In this document: positions 1 to 8,878 of the stretch, piece by piece
Layout: each line of letters starts with the position of its first letter
Position numbering within the stretch: the first letter of the stretch is position 1
DNA from: Terriglobales bacterium
GTDB taxonomy: Bacteria > Acidobacteriota > Terriglobia > Terriglobales > Acidobacteriaceae
NCBI GenBank assembly: GCA_035651995.1
Contig: DASRER010000021.1
Location: 62,001-126,000 of the forward strand
Direction: 5' to 3'
DNA: 64,000 bases
Translations under genes and position numbers: made by a program
Notes under the pieces: model-generated
The model's database searches: none
What the model was told of the DNA's origin: nothing
The model's input: only the letters and a program-made list of their open reading frames with translations

Positions 1-27
1 ATGCTAATTGCTAAATGCTAATTGCCG
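1..27. repeat. Short tandem repeat next to the coaBC stop
   Basis: A 14-base unit beginning ATGCTAATTG is present almost twice in tandem, directly downstream of the coaBC stop codon. It resembles the reiterated short phrases in many other spacers of this window. It runs to the window edge, so its full extent is unknown. Confidence 0.5.
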
Positions 28-1239
28 CTACCTCGTGGCTGGCTGCTTCGTCTTGAGCCTCACCACCGCGTCGAGTACGCGCTGCGCGACCTCAAACTTG
101 GTGTTTTCGGGGACCTCGGTTGTCCCCTCGGCTGTGATGATGGTGACCGCGTTGCGCTCGGAGTCGAAGCCAATGTCCTTGCGCGAAACGTCATTCACCA
201 CAACCGCGTCAATTTTCTTCGAGGCGAGCTTCTTGCGCGCGTTCTCGATTACGTTTTCGGTTTCGGCGGCGAAGCCGATCAGCAGCCGCGAGCCGGCCTG
301 CGCCGCGGCTTCGGCCAGGATGTCTTCCGTCGGTTCCAGCTCAATGTTCAGCTCCGCGCTGCTGCGCTTCAGCTTGTGTCCGGAGACGGCGCGCGGCCGG
401 TAGTCGGCCACCGCAGCGGCCTTGATGACGATAGTCGCTTCCGGAATGCGATCGAGCACGGCGCGGCGCATTTGCTCGGTTGTTTCTACATTCACAATCT
501 CAGCGCCGCTGGGCGGCGCAATCGCCACCGGCCCGGAGACGACAATCACGCGCGCGCCGCGGCGCAGGGCAGCTTCGGCCAGCGCGTATCCCATCCTGCC
601 GCTGGAGCGATTGCCGATGTAGCGCACCGGGTCAATCGGCTCGCGCGTCGGCCCGGCGGTGATCAGCACAGTCTCGCCCTTCAAATCTTGTCTGGCGCCG
701 AGCGCTTCCATCACCGCGCCGACAATCGCTTCGTTGCCGGCCAGCCGTCCCGGCCCGATCATCCCGCAGGCCTGGTAACCCGAACCCGGCTCCACCACGC
801 GAACGCCGCGCTTTTCCAGCAGCGCGATGTTGGCGCGCGTCGCCGGGTTCTGCCACATGTTGATGTTCATCGCCGGCGCTACCACGACCGGAGCGGTTGC
901 GGCGAGAAAAACTGTCGTCAGGAAATCGTCGGCCAGTCCGTGCGCGAATTTCGCCAGAACGTCGGCTGTCGCGGGCGCCACCAGCAGCGCGTCGAGCGAC
1001 TGCGCGATGGCGATGTGCTCCACCGCGGCGTCGGTGTCCGGGTCGCGGCCCGGAGCAGGGAACAGGTCGGTGATCACCTTCTCGCCCGAGAGCGCGGCAA
1101 ACGTCAGCGGGCGCACGAACTCCTGCGCGCCGCGCGTCATGATCACCTGCACGCGCACGCCGCGGTCCTGCAAAAGGCGCAGAATTTCCGCCGCTTTGTA
1201 GGCCGCTATGCCGCCGCTGACGCCGAGCCCGACCTTCAT
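28..1239 (-). CDS. coaBC: Bifunctional phosphopantothenoylcysteine decarboxylase / phosphopantothenate-cysteine ligase
   Basis: This cytoplasmic enzyme makes 4'-phosphopantetheine in coenzyme A synthesis: CoaB joins cysteine to phosphopantothenate and CoaC decarboxylates the product using FMN. The 403-residue length is normal for the fusion. The N-terminal flavoprotein half shows SGGIAAYK (8-15), the catalytic His75 (VEHIA), PAMNINMW (122-129) and the active-site Cys158 in ACGMIGPGR. The CoaB half starts near residue 190 with ITAGPTREPID and NRSSGRMG, and contains KAAAVADYRP. It is the last gene of the exporter-yicC-gmk-rpoZ-coaBC run, 138 nt after rpoZ. The gmk-rpoZ-coaBC order is common in bacteria, which supports the call. 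Confidence 0.97.
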   Translation of the reverse strand: MKVGLGVSGGIAAYKAAEILRLLQDRGVRVQVIMTRGAQEFVRPLTFAALSGEKVITDLFPAPGRDPDTDAAVEHIAIAQSLDALLVAPATADVLAKFAHGLADDFLTTVFLAATAPVVVAPAMNINMWQNPATRANIALLEKRGVRVVEPGSGYQACGMIGPGRLAGNEAIVGAVMEALGARQDLKGETVLITAGPTREPIDPVRYIGNRSSGRMGYALAEAALRRGARVIVVSGPVAIAPPSGAEIVNVETTEQMRRAVLDRIPEATIVIKAAAVADYRPRAVSGHKLKRSSAELNIELEPTEDILAEAAAQAGSRLLIGFAAETENVIENARKKLASKKIDAVVVNDVSRKDIGFDSERNAVTIITAEGTTEVPENTKFEVAQRVLDAVVRLKTKQPATR

Positions 1240-1377
1240 GCAGTGATTGTACCTTTCAGAAGCAGCAATCCCAATTTACAGGATGATCCGACGCCGGCGA
1301 CTGATTCATCGGCGCCCGGGCACACCACGACGCCAACGTAAGTAGCAGGAATACGAGAGAGGAAGGACTAGGTACTG

Positions 1378-1611
1378 CTAGCTCTGCGACATGGCGCGGT
1401 CGAGCATTTCGCTCACCACTTCGACCGGGCGCTTGGCCGGCTCCAGCGTCCACTTCACTTTGCCGGCCTTGATCTCTTCGCGCGCGATGCGGCAAGGCTT
1501 GCGCGACGAAATTTCAACCATGGGCCGTGCGCCCGACTGGATCTGGCGCGCGCGACGTGCCGCCACCAGGATGTAGCGGTAGTTGCTGTCGAATCCATCC
1601 ATCAACTTCAT
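1378..1611 (-). CDS. rpoZ: RNA polymerase omega subunit
   Basis: Omega binds the C-terminal part of RpoC and helps RNA polymerase assembly. The 77-residue product has the family pattern: an N-terminal MDGFDSNYRYILVAARRARQI segment corresponding to the conserved omega helix, then ISRKPCRIAREEI-like residues. I chose the ATG at 1611 because GAGGAAG lies just upstream. A TTG five codons earlier is possible but has no better ribosome site. It begins 17 nt after the gmk stop, so the two are probably co-transcribed. Confidence 0.9.
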   Translation of the reverse strand: MKLMDGFDSNYRYILVAARRARQIQSGARPMVEISSRKPCRIAREEIKAGKVKWTLEPAKRPVEVVSEMLDRAMSQS

Positions 1612-1628
1612 GTTCTTCCTCGTCAACT

Positions 1629-2321
1629 TCAGGGTTCCTGGGGCCGGAACGATGCCAGGATGGCCCGAATCTGGGGCTGCGCGTTCGGCAGCAGCAGGCG
1701 GCGGGCTGTTTCCACCATGCTCTGCTGCTCGGGGGTGAGCGGTTTGCCGGAGCGTTGCAGGCGTTCAGACAACACTATGGCTTCCAGCAGGTCGGTGGAT
1801 TGTTCCAGGCGATCGTTGACGAGAATATAGTCGTATTTCGAGTAATTCTCAATCTCTTTCGTCGCCGTGCGCAGCCGCCGCTCGATCACGCCGTTGTCGG
1901 CAACGTGTTCGGCCTGGCTGCGCTTGCGCAGCCGGCGTTCCAATTCGGCACGCGACGGCGGCAGCACGAAGATGCTCACCGCATCGGGAAACTTCTGCTT
2001 CACCTGTGCAGCGCCCTGCACGTCGATGTCGAGCAGCAGGTCGTGTCCGCTCGCCTGCGCCTGTTCCAGGAACCGGCGCGCCGTGCCGTAGTAGTGGCCA
2101 AACACCTCGGCGTGCTCCAGGAACTGGTCGCGCCGGACCATGTCTTCGAATTTCTCGCGTGTGACGAAGAAGTACTCGTGCCCGTCGCGCTCGCTGCCGC
2201 GCGGCGGCCGCGTGGTGTAGGAAATGGAAAAGTCCAGGTTGGGGACGCTCTTGCGCAGCTCGTTCACCAGCGTGGATTTGCCCGAGCCGGAGGGCGCCGA
2301 GATGATGAAGAGATCGGTCAT
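1629..2321 (-). CDS. gmk: Guanylate kinase
   Basis: It phosphorylates GMP to GDP with ATP. The 230-residue protein starts MTDLFIISAPSGSGKST, with the P-loop APSGSGKS at residues 9-16, followed by the GMP-binding SYTTRPPRGSERDGHEYFFV segment and the LLLDIDVQGA Walker B region. The frame stays open upstream to 2459, but those codons are the short-phrase spacer repeat. The ATG at 2321 gives the family-standard N terminus, so I chose it. The neighbours yicC and rpoZ are classic partners. Confidence 0.96.
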   Translation of the reverse strand: MTDLFIISAPSGSGKSTLVNELRKSVPNLDFSISYTTRPPRGSERDGHEYFFVTREKFEDMVRRDQFLEHAEVFGHYYGTARRFLEQAQASGHDLLLDIDVQGAAQVKQKFPDAVSIFVLPPSRAELERRLRKRSQAEHVADNGVIERRLRTATKEIENYSKYDYILVNDRLEQSTDLLEAIVLSERLQRSGKPLTPEQQSMVETARRLLLPNAQPQIRAILASFRPQEP

Positions 2322-2462
2322 GCTCGATTGCCGAATTGCCGAATTGCGGAACCGCGGAATTGAGATTCCCCGGATAGGGTCCCGGTTCGCCGCGCCCGAG
2401 GCGCGGCATTCGGTGGTTGCCTTGAAATTCGGCGATTCTGCGATTCCGCAGTTCGGCAATTA
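2322..2462. repeat. Spacer made of degenerate heptamer phrases in inverted arms
   Basis: Between yicC and gmk, the run at 2326-2369 is built from variants of GCCGAATT and GCGGAATT. The run at 2424-2462 holds the reverse-complement phrases (AATTCGGCGATTCTGCG and similar). The two arms could pair in RNA or single-stranded DNA. The stretch between them is GC-rich without clear structure. Confidence 0.7.
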
Positions 2463-3359
2463 TTCAATGTTCTGTGCCTGCTCGCGCGATTTCTCCACCT
2501 CCGACTTCATGGCCAGCCCAAGCTCGGTCAGCCGCAGCGCCTCGCCCACCACGCCTGAAGTCTTGGAGAGCAGCGTGTTGGCTTCGCGGTTCATCTCCTG
2601 CAACAGGAAGTCGAGTTTTTTGCCGATTTCGCCGTCGGCGGAGAGCAGTCCCAGGAAGTGATCGATGTGCGTGTTCATGCGCACCAGTTCTTCCTGGATG
2701 TCGCCGCGTTCGGCCAGCAGCGCGGCTTCCTGCAGCAGGCGATCGGGATCTGCCTGGACGACAAGCTCCTTCATCCGCGTCTGCAGCTTGTCCAGGTGCG
2801 CGCGCAGCACCACGCCGCGCAGCTTTTCGATTTGGCCCACGGCCTCGCGCAGCCGCGCCATGCGCTCGCGCAGCTCGCGTTCCATGCTGCGCCCTTCTTC
2901 TTCGCGCATGTGGTTCAGGCGCGCGATGGCATCGCTGGTCGAGGCCAGCACCGCGGACTCGGTACCCTCATCCATGGACGCGCCCGCCGGGCCCATCGCT
3001 CCGGGCAGCCGCAGGACCACGTTCAAGTCTGGCTCCGACGCCACCCCGAATTCCCTGGCCGCCGCGCGAAAAGCCGCAATGTAGCCGGCCACCAGCGGCC
3101 GATTCAGGGCGAATCCGTCCGCCCCAGCCTGCTCCAGCGAGAGCGTGAGTTCCACGTGGCCGCGCGCCAGCTTCTCTTTCAGCAGGCGGCGCAGCTTCAT
3201 CTCCAGGCCATCGCTCTCGGAGGGCAGCCGCAGATGGAGATCGAGGAAGCGGTGGTTCACCGACTTGAGCGACACGGTGTAGTTCAGCGCCGCGCCGCCG
3301 GGTGAAGTCGCAACCTGTCCCTTCACCTGCGCGAACCCGGTCATGGAACGGATTGCCAT
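2460..3359 (-). CDS. yicC: YicC-family endoribonuclease
   Basis: YicC proteins are RNA-degrading enzymes linked to stress and stationary phase. The 299 residues show the YicC N-terminal domain from the start (IRSMTGFA, then SLKSVNHRFLDLHLRLP near 31-47) and the C-terminal DUF1732 part, including GDIQEELVRMNTHIDHF and the FLLQEMNREANTLLSK segment. The ATG overlaps the stop of the upstream exporter gene by one base (TGATG), which implies translational coupling. The position upstream of gmk is conserved in many bacteria. Confidence 0.93.
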   Translation of the reverse strand: MAIRSMTGFAQVKGQVATSPGGAALNYTVSLKSVNHRFLDLHLRLPSESDGLEMKLRRLLKEKLARGHVELTLSLEQAGADGFALNRPLVAGYIAAFRAAAREFGVASEPDLNVVLRLPGAMGPAGASMDEGTESAVLASTSDAIARLNHMREEEGRSMERELRERMARLREAVGQIEKLRGVVLRAHLDKLQTRMKELVVQADPDRLLQEAALLAERGDIQEELVRMNTHIDHFLGLLSADGEIGKKLDFLLQEMNREANTLLSKTSGVVGEALRLTELGLAMKSEVEKSREQAQNIE

Positions 3360-5245
3360 CAGCGTTTTCTTTCCCCGACGGGCGCATTCATCGGCGGCGC
3401 GGGTACGCCGAGTGTGTCGCCATTCTTCGGCGCATCCATCTCCACGAACTGCAAATCATAAAGCCTGCGATACGTGCCGAAGCGCGCGAGCAGGTCTTCG
3501 TGGCTGCCCACGTCGGCAATGGTGCCGCCTTCGAGCACCACGATGCGATCGGCGCGGCGCACTGTCGTGAGCCGGTGCGCTATGACGAACACGGTACGGC
3601 CCTCCATCAGGTTCTGCAGCGCCGACTGCACCAGCGCCTCCGATTCGGTATCGAGCGACGAGGTGGCTTCGTCCAGAATCAGAATCGGCGCGTTCTTCAG
3701 CAGCGCGCGCGCAATCGCCAGCCGCTGGCGCTCGCCACCGGAGAGGCGCACGCCGCGCTCGCCGATGACCGTGTCATAGCCCTGCGGCAGCGCGGTGATG
3801 AAGTCGTGCGCCAGCGCCGCGCGCGAGGCCGCCAGCACCGCGTCGGAGGAAACATGCGGCTGCCCGTAGGCGATGTTGTTGCGCACCGTGTCGTTGAACA
3901 GGATCGTTTCCTGGGTCACGATGCCGATCTGCGCGCGCAGCGAGGCCAGCGTCACCTCGCGCACGTCGTGTCCATCAATCAGCAGCCGCCCGGAGCTCAC
4001 GTCGAAGAAGCGCGGGATCAGGTGCACCAGCGTGCTCTTGCCGGCGCCGCTGGAGCCGACCAGGGCCACCACCTCGCCCTTGCGGACGTTGAGGTTCACG
4101 TCGCGCAGCACGTCGCGGCTCTCGTCGTCGGAGTATGCAAAGCCCACGTTCTCGAACACCACGCTGGCGCCAAACGCGGGCAACGTGTGCGCTCCCGGGC
4201 GCTCCTTCACGTCGTCGCGCTCGTCCATCACTTCGAAGATGGACGACGAGGCTCCCAGCGCCTGCTGGAAGTTGTTGTAGAAGAGCGCAAACTTGCGCAC
4301 CGGTTCATAGAGTTTGAAGACGGCCACAATGAACGCCAGGAACGTGCCGGTGGTGAACACGCCGCTGCGGATCTGGTCGCGCCCGAGCAGCAGGAGCACG
4401 GCAATGGCCGCCGCGCCCAGCACGTCCATGAGCGGCGAGCTGATGGCCGCCGCCGACACCGAGCGCAGGTTGGCACGGAAGAGCCGCCGCGCCGCGCCGC
4501 GGAAGCGCACCGTCTCCCACAGCTCCATCCCGAAGGCCTTCACGATGCGGTTGCCGGTGATGGTTTCGTGCAGGATGTTCTGAATCTCAGCCAGCCGGTC
4601 CTGCCCGCGGCGCGTGGATTGCCGCACCCGCGTCCCGATGCGCCGCGCCGACACCAGGATCACCGGCACGAACAGCAGCAGCACCCACGCCAGCTTGCCG
4701 CCCAGCAGCACCACCACGCCGGCCGTGAAGATCAGCGTGAACAGTTGCTGCAGCAGCTCCGCCAGCACCTGCGACATGGCGAACTGCACGCGCTCAATGT
4801 CGTTGACGATGGTGGAGAGCAGTTGCCCCGTCGGATTGCGATGGAAGAACGCCACCGAGCGCCGCAGGATGGCGCCGTACAGGTCGTCGCGCAGGTCGGT
4901 GATCGTGCCGAAGCCGGCGTAGTTCACCAGGTAGGTGCCGGCGTAGTCGAAAACGCCCTTGAGCACGGTGGAGGCGACCAGCGCGAACGCCACCACCGTC
5001 CATGCGTTGTGGAAGCGATCGGGCACCAGCTGCCGCAGGTCGAGCGAAACGTTTGTCCCCGGCAGCGTGAAAAGGCGCAGGGAAGTCGCCTTCGACGCCG
5101 GGTTGAGCACCTGGTCAAGCACCGGGCCGATCAGCAGCACGCGAAATGCATCGAGCAGCCCCACCAGCGACATCAGGAACACAGAAGCCGCCAGGTGCAG
5201 CATGTAGGGCCGGACGTAGCGCAGCAGGCGGGTTAGCTGGCGCAT
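3359..5245 (-). CDS. MsbA-like ABC exporter (lipid A/lipid flippase type)
   Basis: The 628-residue half-transporter has a fused membrane domain (residues about 1-340, six predicted helices) and a nucleotide-binding domain. The ATPase part shows Walker A GSSGAGKST (397-405), Q-loop QET, signature LSGGERQR (from 501) and Walker B ILILDEA (521-527), then the H-loop IAHRL. The layout fits MsbA and related lipid or drug exporters. In this diderm context a role in flipping lipid A-core across the inner membrane is plausible, but substrate cannot be read from sequence. It heads the operon and overlaps yicC by one base. Confidence 0.88.
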   Translation of the reverse strand: MRQLTRLLRYVRPYMLHLAASVFLMSLVGLLDAFRVLLIGPVLDQVLNPASKATSLRLFTLPGTNVSLDLRQLVPDRFHNAWTVVAFALVASTVLKGVFDYAGTYLVNYAGFGTITDLRDDLYGAILRRSVAFFHRNPTGQLLSTIVNDIERVQFAMSQVLAELLQQLFTLIFTAGVVVLLGGKLAWVLLLFVPVILVSARRIGTRVRQSTRRGQDRLAEIQNILHETITGNRIVKAFGMELWETVRFRGAARRLFRANLRSVSAAAISSPLMDVLGAAAIAVLLLLGRDQIRSGVFTTGTFLAFIVAVFKLYEPVRKFALFYNNFQQALGASSSIFEVMDERDDVKERPGAHTLPAFGASVVFENVGFAYSDDESRDVLRDVNLNVRKGEVVALVGSSGAGKSTLVHLIPRFFDVSSGRLLIDGHDVREVTLASLRAQIGIVTQETILFNDTVRNNIAYGQPHVSSDAVLAASRAALAHDFITALPQGYDTVIGERGVRLSGGERQRLAIARALLKNAPILILDEATSSLDTESEALVQSALQNLMEGRTVFVIAHRLTTVRRADRIVVLEGGTIADVGSHEDLLARFGTYRRLYDLQFVEMDAPKNGDTLGVPAPPMNAPVGERKR

Positions 5246-5350
5246 GAAGCCTCGCGCCGGGGAAAGGATGTCGGCTGACGGAGCAAGTCACAATTCTACT
5301 GGAAGCGAGCGCGCCCATGAACGCAAAGCCCCATTTGCGGCAGCGCAAGC

Positions 5351-5378
5351 AGAGAAAGGCAGCCCGTTGCGGGCTGCC
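5351..5378 (-). terminator. Rho-independent terminator of the secreted protein gene
   Basis: On the minus strand an 8-9-bp GC-rich stem (GGCAGCCCG / CGGGCTGCC, loop CAA) is followed by TTTCTCT. It lies 22 bases past the stop of the gene at 5400-6167. Confidence 0.7.
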
Positions 5379-5399
5379 TCGATTGCCGGACCGGATCGT

Positions 5400-6167
5400 C
5401 TACTTGTGGGCGTACGCCGTGACGTTGGCGTAGTAATCGCGGTGCATCTTGCCGTCACTGACGGCGGCAACCTGGAGCGTGATCGTCTGGCGCTCCTGCT
5501 CGGTCCGCTTCTCATTGGCCGCGTTGAGCGCCGCGCCCACCTTGTCCACGCCGTCGGGGCCGCTGGTCGTGTACCAGACATAGCGTCCGTTGGGATCGGA
5601 GGTGTGCACCTGCTCCACGTCGAGACCGTACTGCGTGATGGCGCCGTTGGCGACCAGCTCGTCGAAGATCGGCTTCTGGTTCTTCTCCCAGAGCTGCCGC
5701 CAATCGTTCCCTTTTCCGGGCAGCACAAGGTTGTAGCTCACCACCAGGAATCCGGGTCCAGTCTTCACGCTGCTGCCCTTGTGGATGAGCGAGCGCAGCA
5801 GGTAATCGCGGTGCTTGGCCTGGAGCTGTCCTTGCGTCGGGGTCAGCTTCAGCAGCTCGACGCGCGCTTTGTCGAGGTTGGCAATCGAACTGGCCGTCCA
5901 CCATGTGCCGTGGGTCGGTCCGTCGATTTCGTGGACAAACGTCTCGTACGTTCCGTAGCCGATCAGCGTTCCGCTCGAGACCAGCCGGTCGAGAATCGGT
6001 TGGGCGCTCTGCGCGAAGGCCCTGTAATCGGCCCACTGCGCGCGCGGGATGTTCCACTCCGCCACGTAAGTGAACACGGGCGGCGCGCTCGGCGGCGCCA
6101 TCTGTGCGGCGGCGGCGCTCGCGAGCAGCAAAACAACGGCAAACAGACTCAGCCTCTGTCGGATCAT
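5400..6167 (-). CDS. Secreted protein with two copies of an alpha/beta-barrel-like domain
   Basis: I do not recognise a named family. The 255-residue protein starts with a signal peptide (MIRQRLSLFAVVLLLASAAAA). I chose the ATG at 6167 because AGGAGG lies five bases upstream. Two related halves can be seen, beginning near residues 31 and 137. Each follows the pattern of a beta strand, W, then QPILD.LV / KPIFDELV, G.I..YG, E.VH..D and W..T. The pattern looks like duplicated dimeric alpha-beta barrel (monooxygenase-like) modules, but that is inference. It stands alone with its own terminator, downstream of rapZ. Confidence 0.75.
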   Translation of the reverse strand: MIRQRLSLFAVVLLLASAAAAQMAPPSAPPVFTYVAEWNIPRAQWADYRAFAQSAQPILDRLVSSGTLIGYGTYETFVHEIDGPTHGTWWTASSIANLDKARVELLKLTPTQGQLQAKHRDYLLRSLIHKGSSVKTGPGFLVVSYNLVLPGKGNDWRQLWEKNQKPIFDELVANGAITQYGLDVEQVHTSDPNGRYVWYTTSGPDGVDKVGAALNAANEKRTEQERQTITLQVAAVSDGKMHRDYYANVTAYAHK

Positions 6168-6331
6168 CTGTCCTCCTGAATTTTTGGACTGGAAACGTGG
6201 GCCTGTGGACCTAAGGAGTGGAACGGACATCTGGGACGGAAAGGTCGCGGCGTGAATCTATGCCCTTGCCCACACATTGTCAAACGACGGTGCGGCTGGT
6301 TGCGGCAGGTCAAAGCGGGCCGATCAGCAGC

Positions 6332-7285
6332 TCACCCCTTCGGCGAATCGCGATGCACGACCTTCAGGTTGTAGCCCGCCTTCTTCAGCCGCCTGGCCAC
6401 TTCTTCGGCGATCATCACTGAGCGGTGCTGTCCGCCAGTGCAGCCGAAGCCGATCGTCAGGTAGCTCTTGCCCTCGCGGATGTAGTGCGGCAGCAGGTAC
6501 ACCAGCAGGTCGGAGATGCGCGAAATGAACTCCTGCGTCTGCGGAAACGAGCGGATGTACTTGGCCACTTTCGGATGCCGCCCGGTCAGCGGGCGGAATT
6601 CCGGCACAAAGTGCGGGTTGGGCAGGAAGCGCACGTCGAACAGCAGGTCGGCGTCGTTGGGAACACCCTGCTTGTAGCCGAAGCTGACGCACGAGACGAG
6701 GATGTTCCGGTCGGTCGCCTCGCGCTGGAAGCGTTCGAGCACGTGGGCGCGCAGCTCGTGGACGTTGAAGCGCGAGGTGTCAATCACCACGTCGGCCACG
6801 CCGCGGATGGGCGCCAGGCGCTTGCGCTCGGCGGCCAGCGCCGCGCGCACGGTGTCGCCCGAGCGCCCCAGCGGATGCGGACGCCGCGTCTCGCTGAAGC
6901 GGCGCAGCAGCGCATCGTCGGAGGCTTCCATGAAGACCACCGTGGTCTTCAGCGTCTTCTTCAGCGATTGCAGGTATTGCGGCAGCCGCCCCAGGCGCGT
7001 GCCCTCGCGGATGTCCACCACCAGCGCGGCGCGGTCAATCTCGGCCGAGTGCCGCACCAGTTCGCCGAAGCGTGGAATCAGCTCGACGGGAAGATTGTCT
7101 ACCGCGTAGTAGCCCAGGTCTTCAAATGCTTTTAAGACGCTGGCCTTGCCCGAGCCGCTCATGCCGGTGATGACCACCAGCTCGGTGCGCCGGCCGGCGC
7201 CGTTGGCAGGCGATTTGCCGGTGGCGCGCCGGGCGCGCTTTCGGGAACGCGCCGCGGTATGCGTGCGAGCTGTGCGTGCAGGCAT
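6332..7285 (-). CDS. rapZ: RapZ / YvcJ-family nucleotide-binding protein (RNase adapter)
   Basis: RapZ proteins bind nucleotides and, in enterobacteria, direct small-RNA decay that controls amino-sugar synthesis. The 317-residue product has Walker A GMSGSGKAS (41-49), VVDIREGTRLG in the middle, and the C-terminal GCTGGQHRSV signature. The first 33 residues are a basic Arg/Lys/Ala-rich extension. The location downstream of rpoN-hpf matches the conserved rpoN cluster. Divergent from the lipoprotein gene at 7482. Confidence 0.93.
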   Translation of the reverse strand: MPARTARTHTAARSRKRARRATGKSPANGAGRRTELVVITGMSGSGKASVLKAFEDLGYYAVDNLPVELIPRFGELVRHSAEIDRAALVVDIREGTRLGRLPQYLQSLKKTLKTTVVFMEASDDALLRRFSETRRPHPLGRSGDTVRAALAAERKRLAPIRGVADVVIDTSRFNVHELRAHVLERFQREATDRNILVSCVSFGYKQGVPNDADLLFDVRFLPNPHFVPEFRPLTGRHPKVAKYIRSFPQTQEFISRISDLLVYLLPHYIREGKSYLTIGFGCTGGQHRSVMIAEEVARRLKKAGYNLKVVHRDSPKG

Positions 7286-7481
7286 GAACGAGCTTCCATC
7301 GTATCACCGCCCATCCGCGGGCCCGCAGCAGCGGAGCGGGAGAATCCCACGCCGCGGATCCGGTCAGTGCGGCGGCAAGCAATGCCGCGACGCAAGCGGA
7401 GAGCACTCGCCAGCCACAGCCGGGACAAACTCCCGCTGCTCGCAGCACATCTCACAGGGTGTTCCCCGGAAAGCGGTCACC

Positions 7482-8276
7482 ATGCTTCGCCAAGCCGCTC
7501 TGCTGGCCCTGCTGGGGCTGGCCGGAGTATGGGCCGGATGCGGCAGCAGCAACTCTGTCAGCTCCACGCCTCCGCCCACTCGCACCACGCCCAGCCCGAC
7601 GCCCACGCCGAATCCCTCCACCGCGCCGGAGGCGTTCTTTGCCACGCTCTTCAACAGTGTGGGCGCGGTCCGCACGCCCGCCGGCCAGGTGACGGTGGAC
7701 GCGGCGGCAAACCATGGCGCCGGAAACGTTCAACTGACCAACGGCGTCGCCCTCACGACGACCCAGGTTCTGCAGTTCTGTCCGTTCGCAGGGGCGTTCG
7801 GCGACTGCATCACCATCCCGGTGACGCCTGCGCCGGCGGGCTCGAACTTCCAGTTTCCCAGTACCGGCTCGTTTGCGGGCATCTTTCACGTGATCGAAGG
7901 CGGGCAGGAGACCTTCGTTGGAGCCATGGGGGGCACCGCCGGCGTCAGCTTCCGGGCGGCGCTGTTGCCGGCATCGTCTATCACGTTCGGCATCGGCCAG
8001 ATCGTGGGCGCTGCGCCCATAAGCAGCGGTTCGGTCTCGATTACCGGGCAGACGATGCAGGTCATCATTGACGGCACTACGCCGAACCAGACCTTCGGTG
8101 TGTCGATCTGCTCGATCCTTGGAACAATCAACTGCCAGACGCTGGGCTCAGTTACATCGAACGCCACGGGCAGCGTGTCGGGCAACGTAACCAGCGTGCC
8201 CTCAGGATTCGCCGGCGTGGTGCTGATCAGCGACAGCGCCGGGCCGGAGTTCATTTCGGGATTCCGGGTCCAGTAG
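7482..8276 (+). CDS. Predicted lipoprotein, unknown function
   Basis: The 264-residue product starts MLRQAALLALLGLAGVWAGC, a clear type II signal with the lipidated Cys at residue 20. A Ser/Pro/Thr linker follows (about 23-50), then a beta-rich, Gly/Thr-rich region without a motif I know. The last 45 residues, ending SGFAGVVLISDSAGPEFISGF, recur as a decayed copy at 8689-8823. The gene sits on the strand opposite to hpf and rapZ, between them, where many genomes have ptsN. The open frame extends upstream, but only this ATG gives a signal peptide. Confidence 0.72.
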   Translation: MLRQAALLALLGLAGVWAGCGSSNSVSSTPPPTRTTPSPTPTPNPSTAPEAFFATLFNSVGAVRTPAGQVTVDAAANHGAGNVQLTNGVALTTTQVLQFCPFAGAFGDCITIPVTPAPAGSNFQFPSTGSFAGIFHVIEGGQETFVGAMGGTAGVSFRAALLPASSITFGIGQIVGAAPISSGSVSITGQTMQVIIDGTTPNQTFGVSICSILGTINCQTLGSVTSNATGSVSGNVTSVPSGFAGVVLISDSAGPEFISGFRVQ

Positions 8277-8396
8277 GGCTTCGCGTCTCGCACCCACGCC
8301 GACCAGTCACTGTCGTAGGCCCCCACCCCCGGGTGGCGCTGTGGTTTTTCAGTGGCTTGCGGGGCAGGTTCCGTGTAACTGGTGCAGGTGCTCGGG

Positions 8397-8416
8397 TTAA
8401 GACCGAGGTCTTAACT
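8397..8416. repeat. Near-perfect palindrome GTTAAGACC-GA-GGTCTTAAC
   Basis: Nine-base arms are separated by two bases. A T-rich run (TTGTTTGTTTT) follows on the plus strand, so it may be the terminator of the lipoprotein gene. A protein-binding operator is the alternative. Confidence 0.5.
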
Positions 8417-8491
8417 TGTTTGTTTTCAGTTATGGTGATTGGATTGCGCGCTATCGCGCTCCGGCGCCCTTGAAAGCGATGTCAAGATGGC

Positions 8492-8513
8492 GGCGGGCGA
8501 CGGCGCCCGCCGC
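8492..8513. repeat. GC palindrome of the intergenic repeat type
   Basis: GGCGGGCGACGGCGCCCGCC is an inverted repeat of seven to nine bases per arm. It lies in the gene-free stretch 8277-8688. No coding potential with a ribosome site is seen around it. Confidence 0.45.
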
Positions 8514-8688
8514 TACAGCGTGAAAAGCTCTCCCTACTTTGAGAATAGCAAATTGGGGTGGGGGAATGAGAAAGCGCGGGAAGTTTTTATTGTGAGCGGA
8601 TGGAATGGGTTGCGGGGAATTGGGGCGGCGCGAGGGCTTGACATGGAATGTGCGATCGCACAAGGCGTCGTCTCGTCGGGTGGTCCAA

Positions 8689-8823
8689 CTCCCAGGCGCT
8701 GGGCTCAGGTACATCGAATACGGCGGGCAGCTTGGTCGCCGATGTCGCCCCGGCGCCATCCGGTTTCGCCGGCGTCTTGCTGGTCAGTGACAGCGCGGGT
8801 CCGGAGTTCGTCTCCGGCTTCCG
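8689..8823 (+). pseudogene. Decayed partial copy of the lipoprotein gene 3' end
   Basis: Read in frame, this stretch gives QALGSGTSNTAGS..., then PSGFAGVLLVSDSAGPEFVSGF. It matches the last 45 or so residues of the lipoprotein at 7482-8276 (QTLGSVTSNATGS..., PSGFAGVVLISDSAGPEFISGF). No start, signal peptide or upstream homologous part is visible, and the matching stop codon is missing. It is therefore a relic of a tandem paralogue whose 5' part was lost. Confidence 0.8.
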
Positions 8824-8849
8824 CGAGACCGAAACCTCTCGCAATGAGA

Positions 8850-8878
8850 AAGGGGCGCCTAGCGGCGCCCCTTTGTTT
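8850..8878. terminator. Hairpin terminator between the pseudogene and hpf
   Basis: AGGGGCGCC-TAGC-GGCGCCCCTTTGTTTT forms a nine-base stem followed by T residues on the plus strand. On the minus strand it follows hpf and ends in TTTCTC, so it may work in both directions. Confidence 0.75.

Noticed and set aside
1256-1495. Small open frame between rpoZ and coaBC
   Set aside because: It overlaps rpoZ in another frame and has no recognisable start signal or family.
8589-8601. ATTGTGAGCGGAT, identical to 13 bases of the lac operator
   Set aside because: The other half-site is missing (GGAATGGG follows), no lac or LacI-type gene is nearby, and the gap has no promoter. Chance is more likely.
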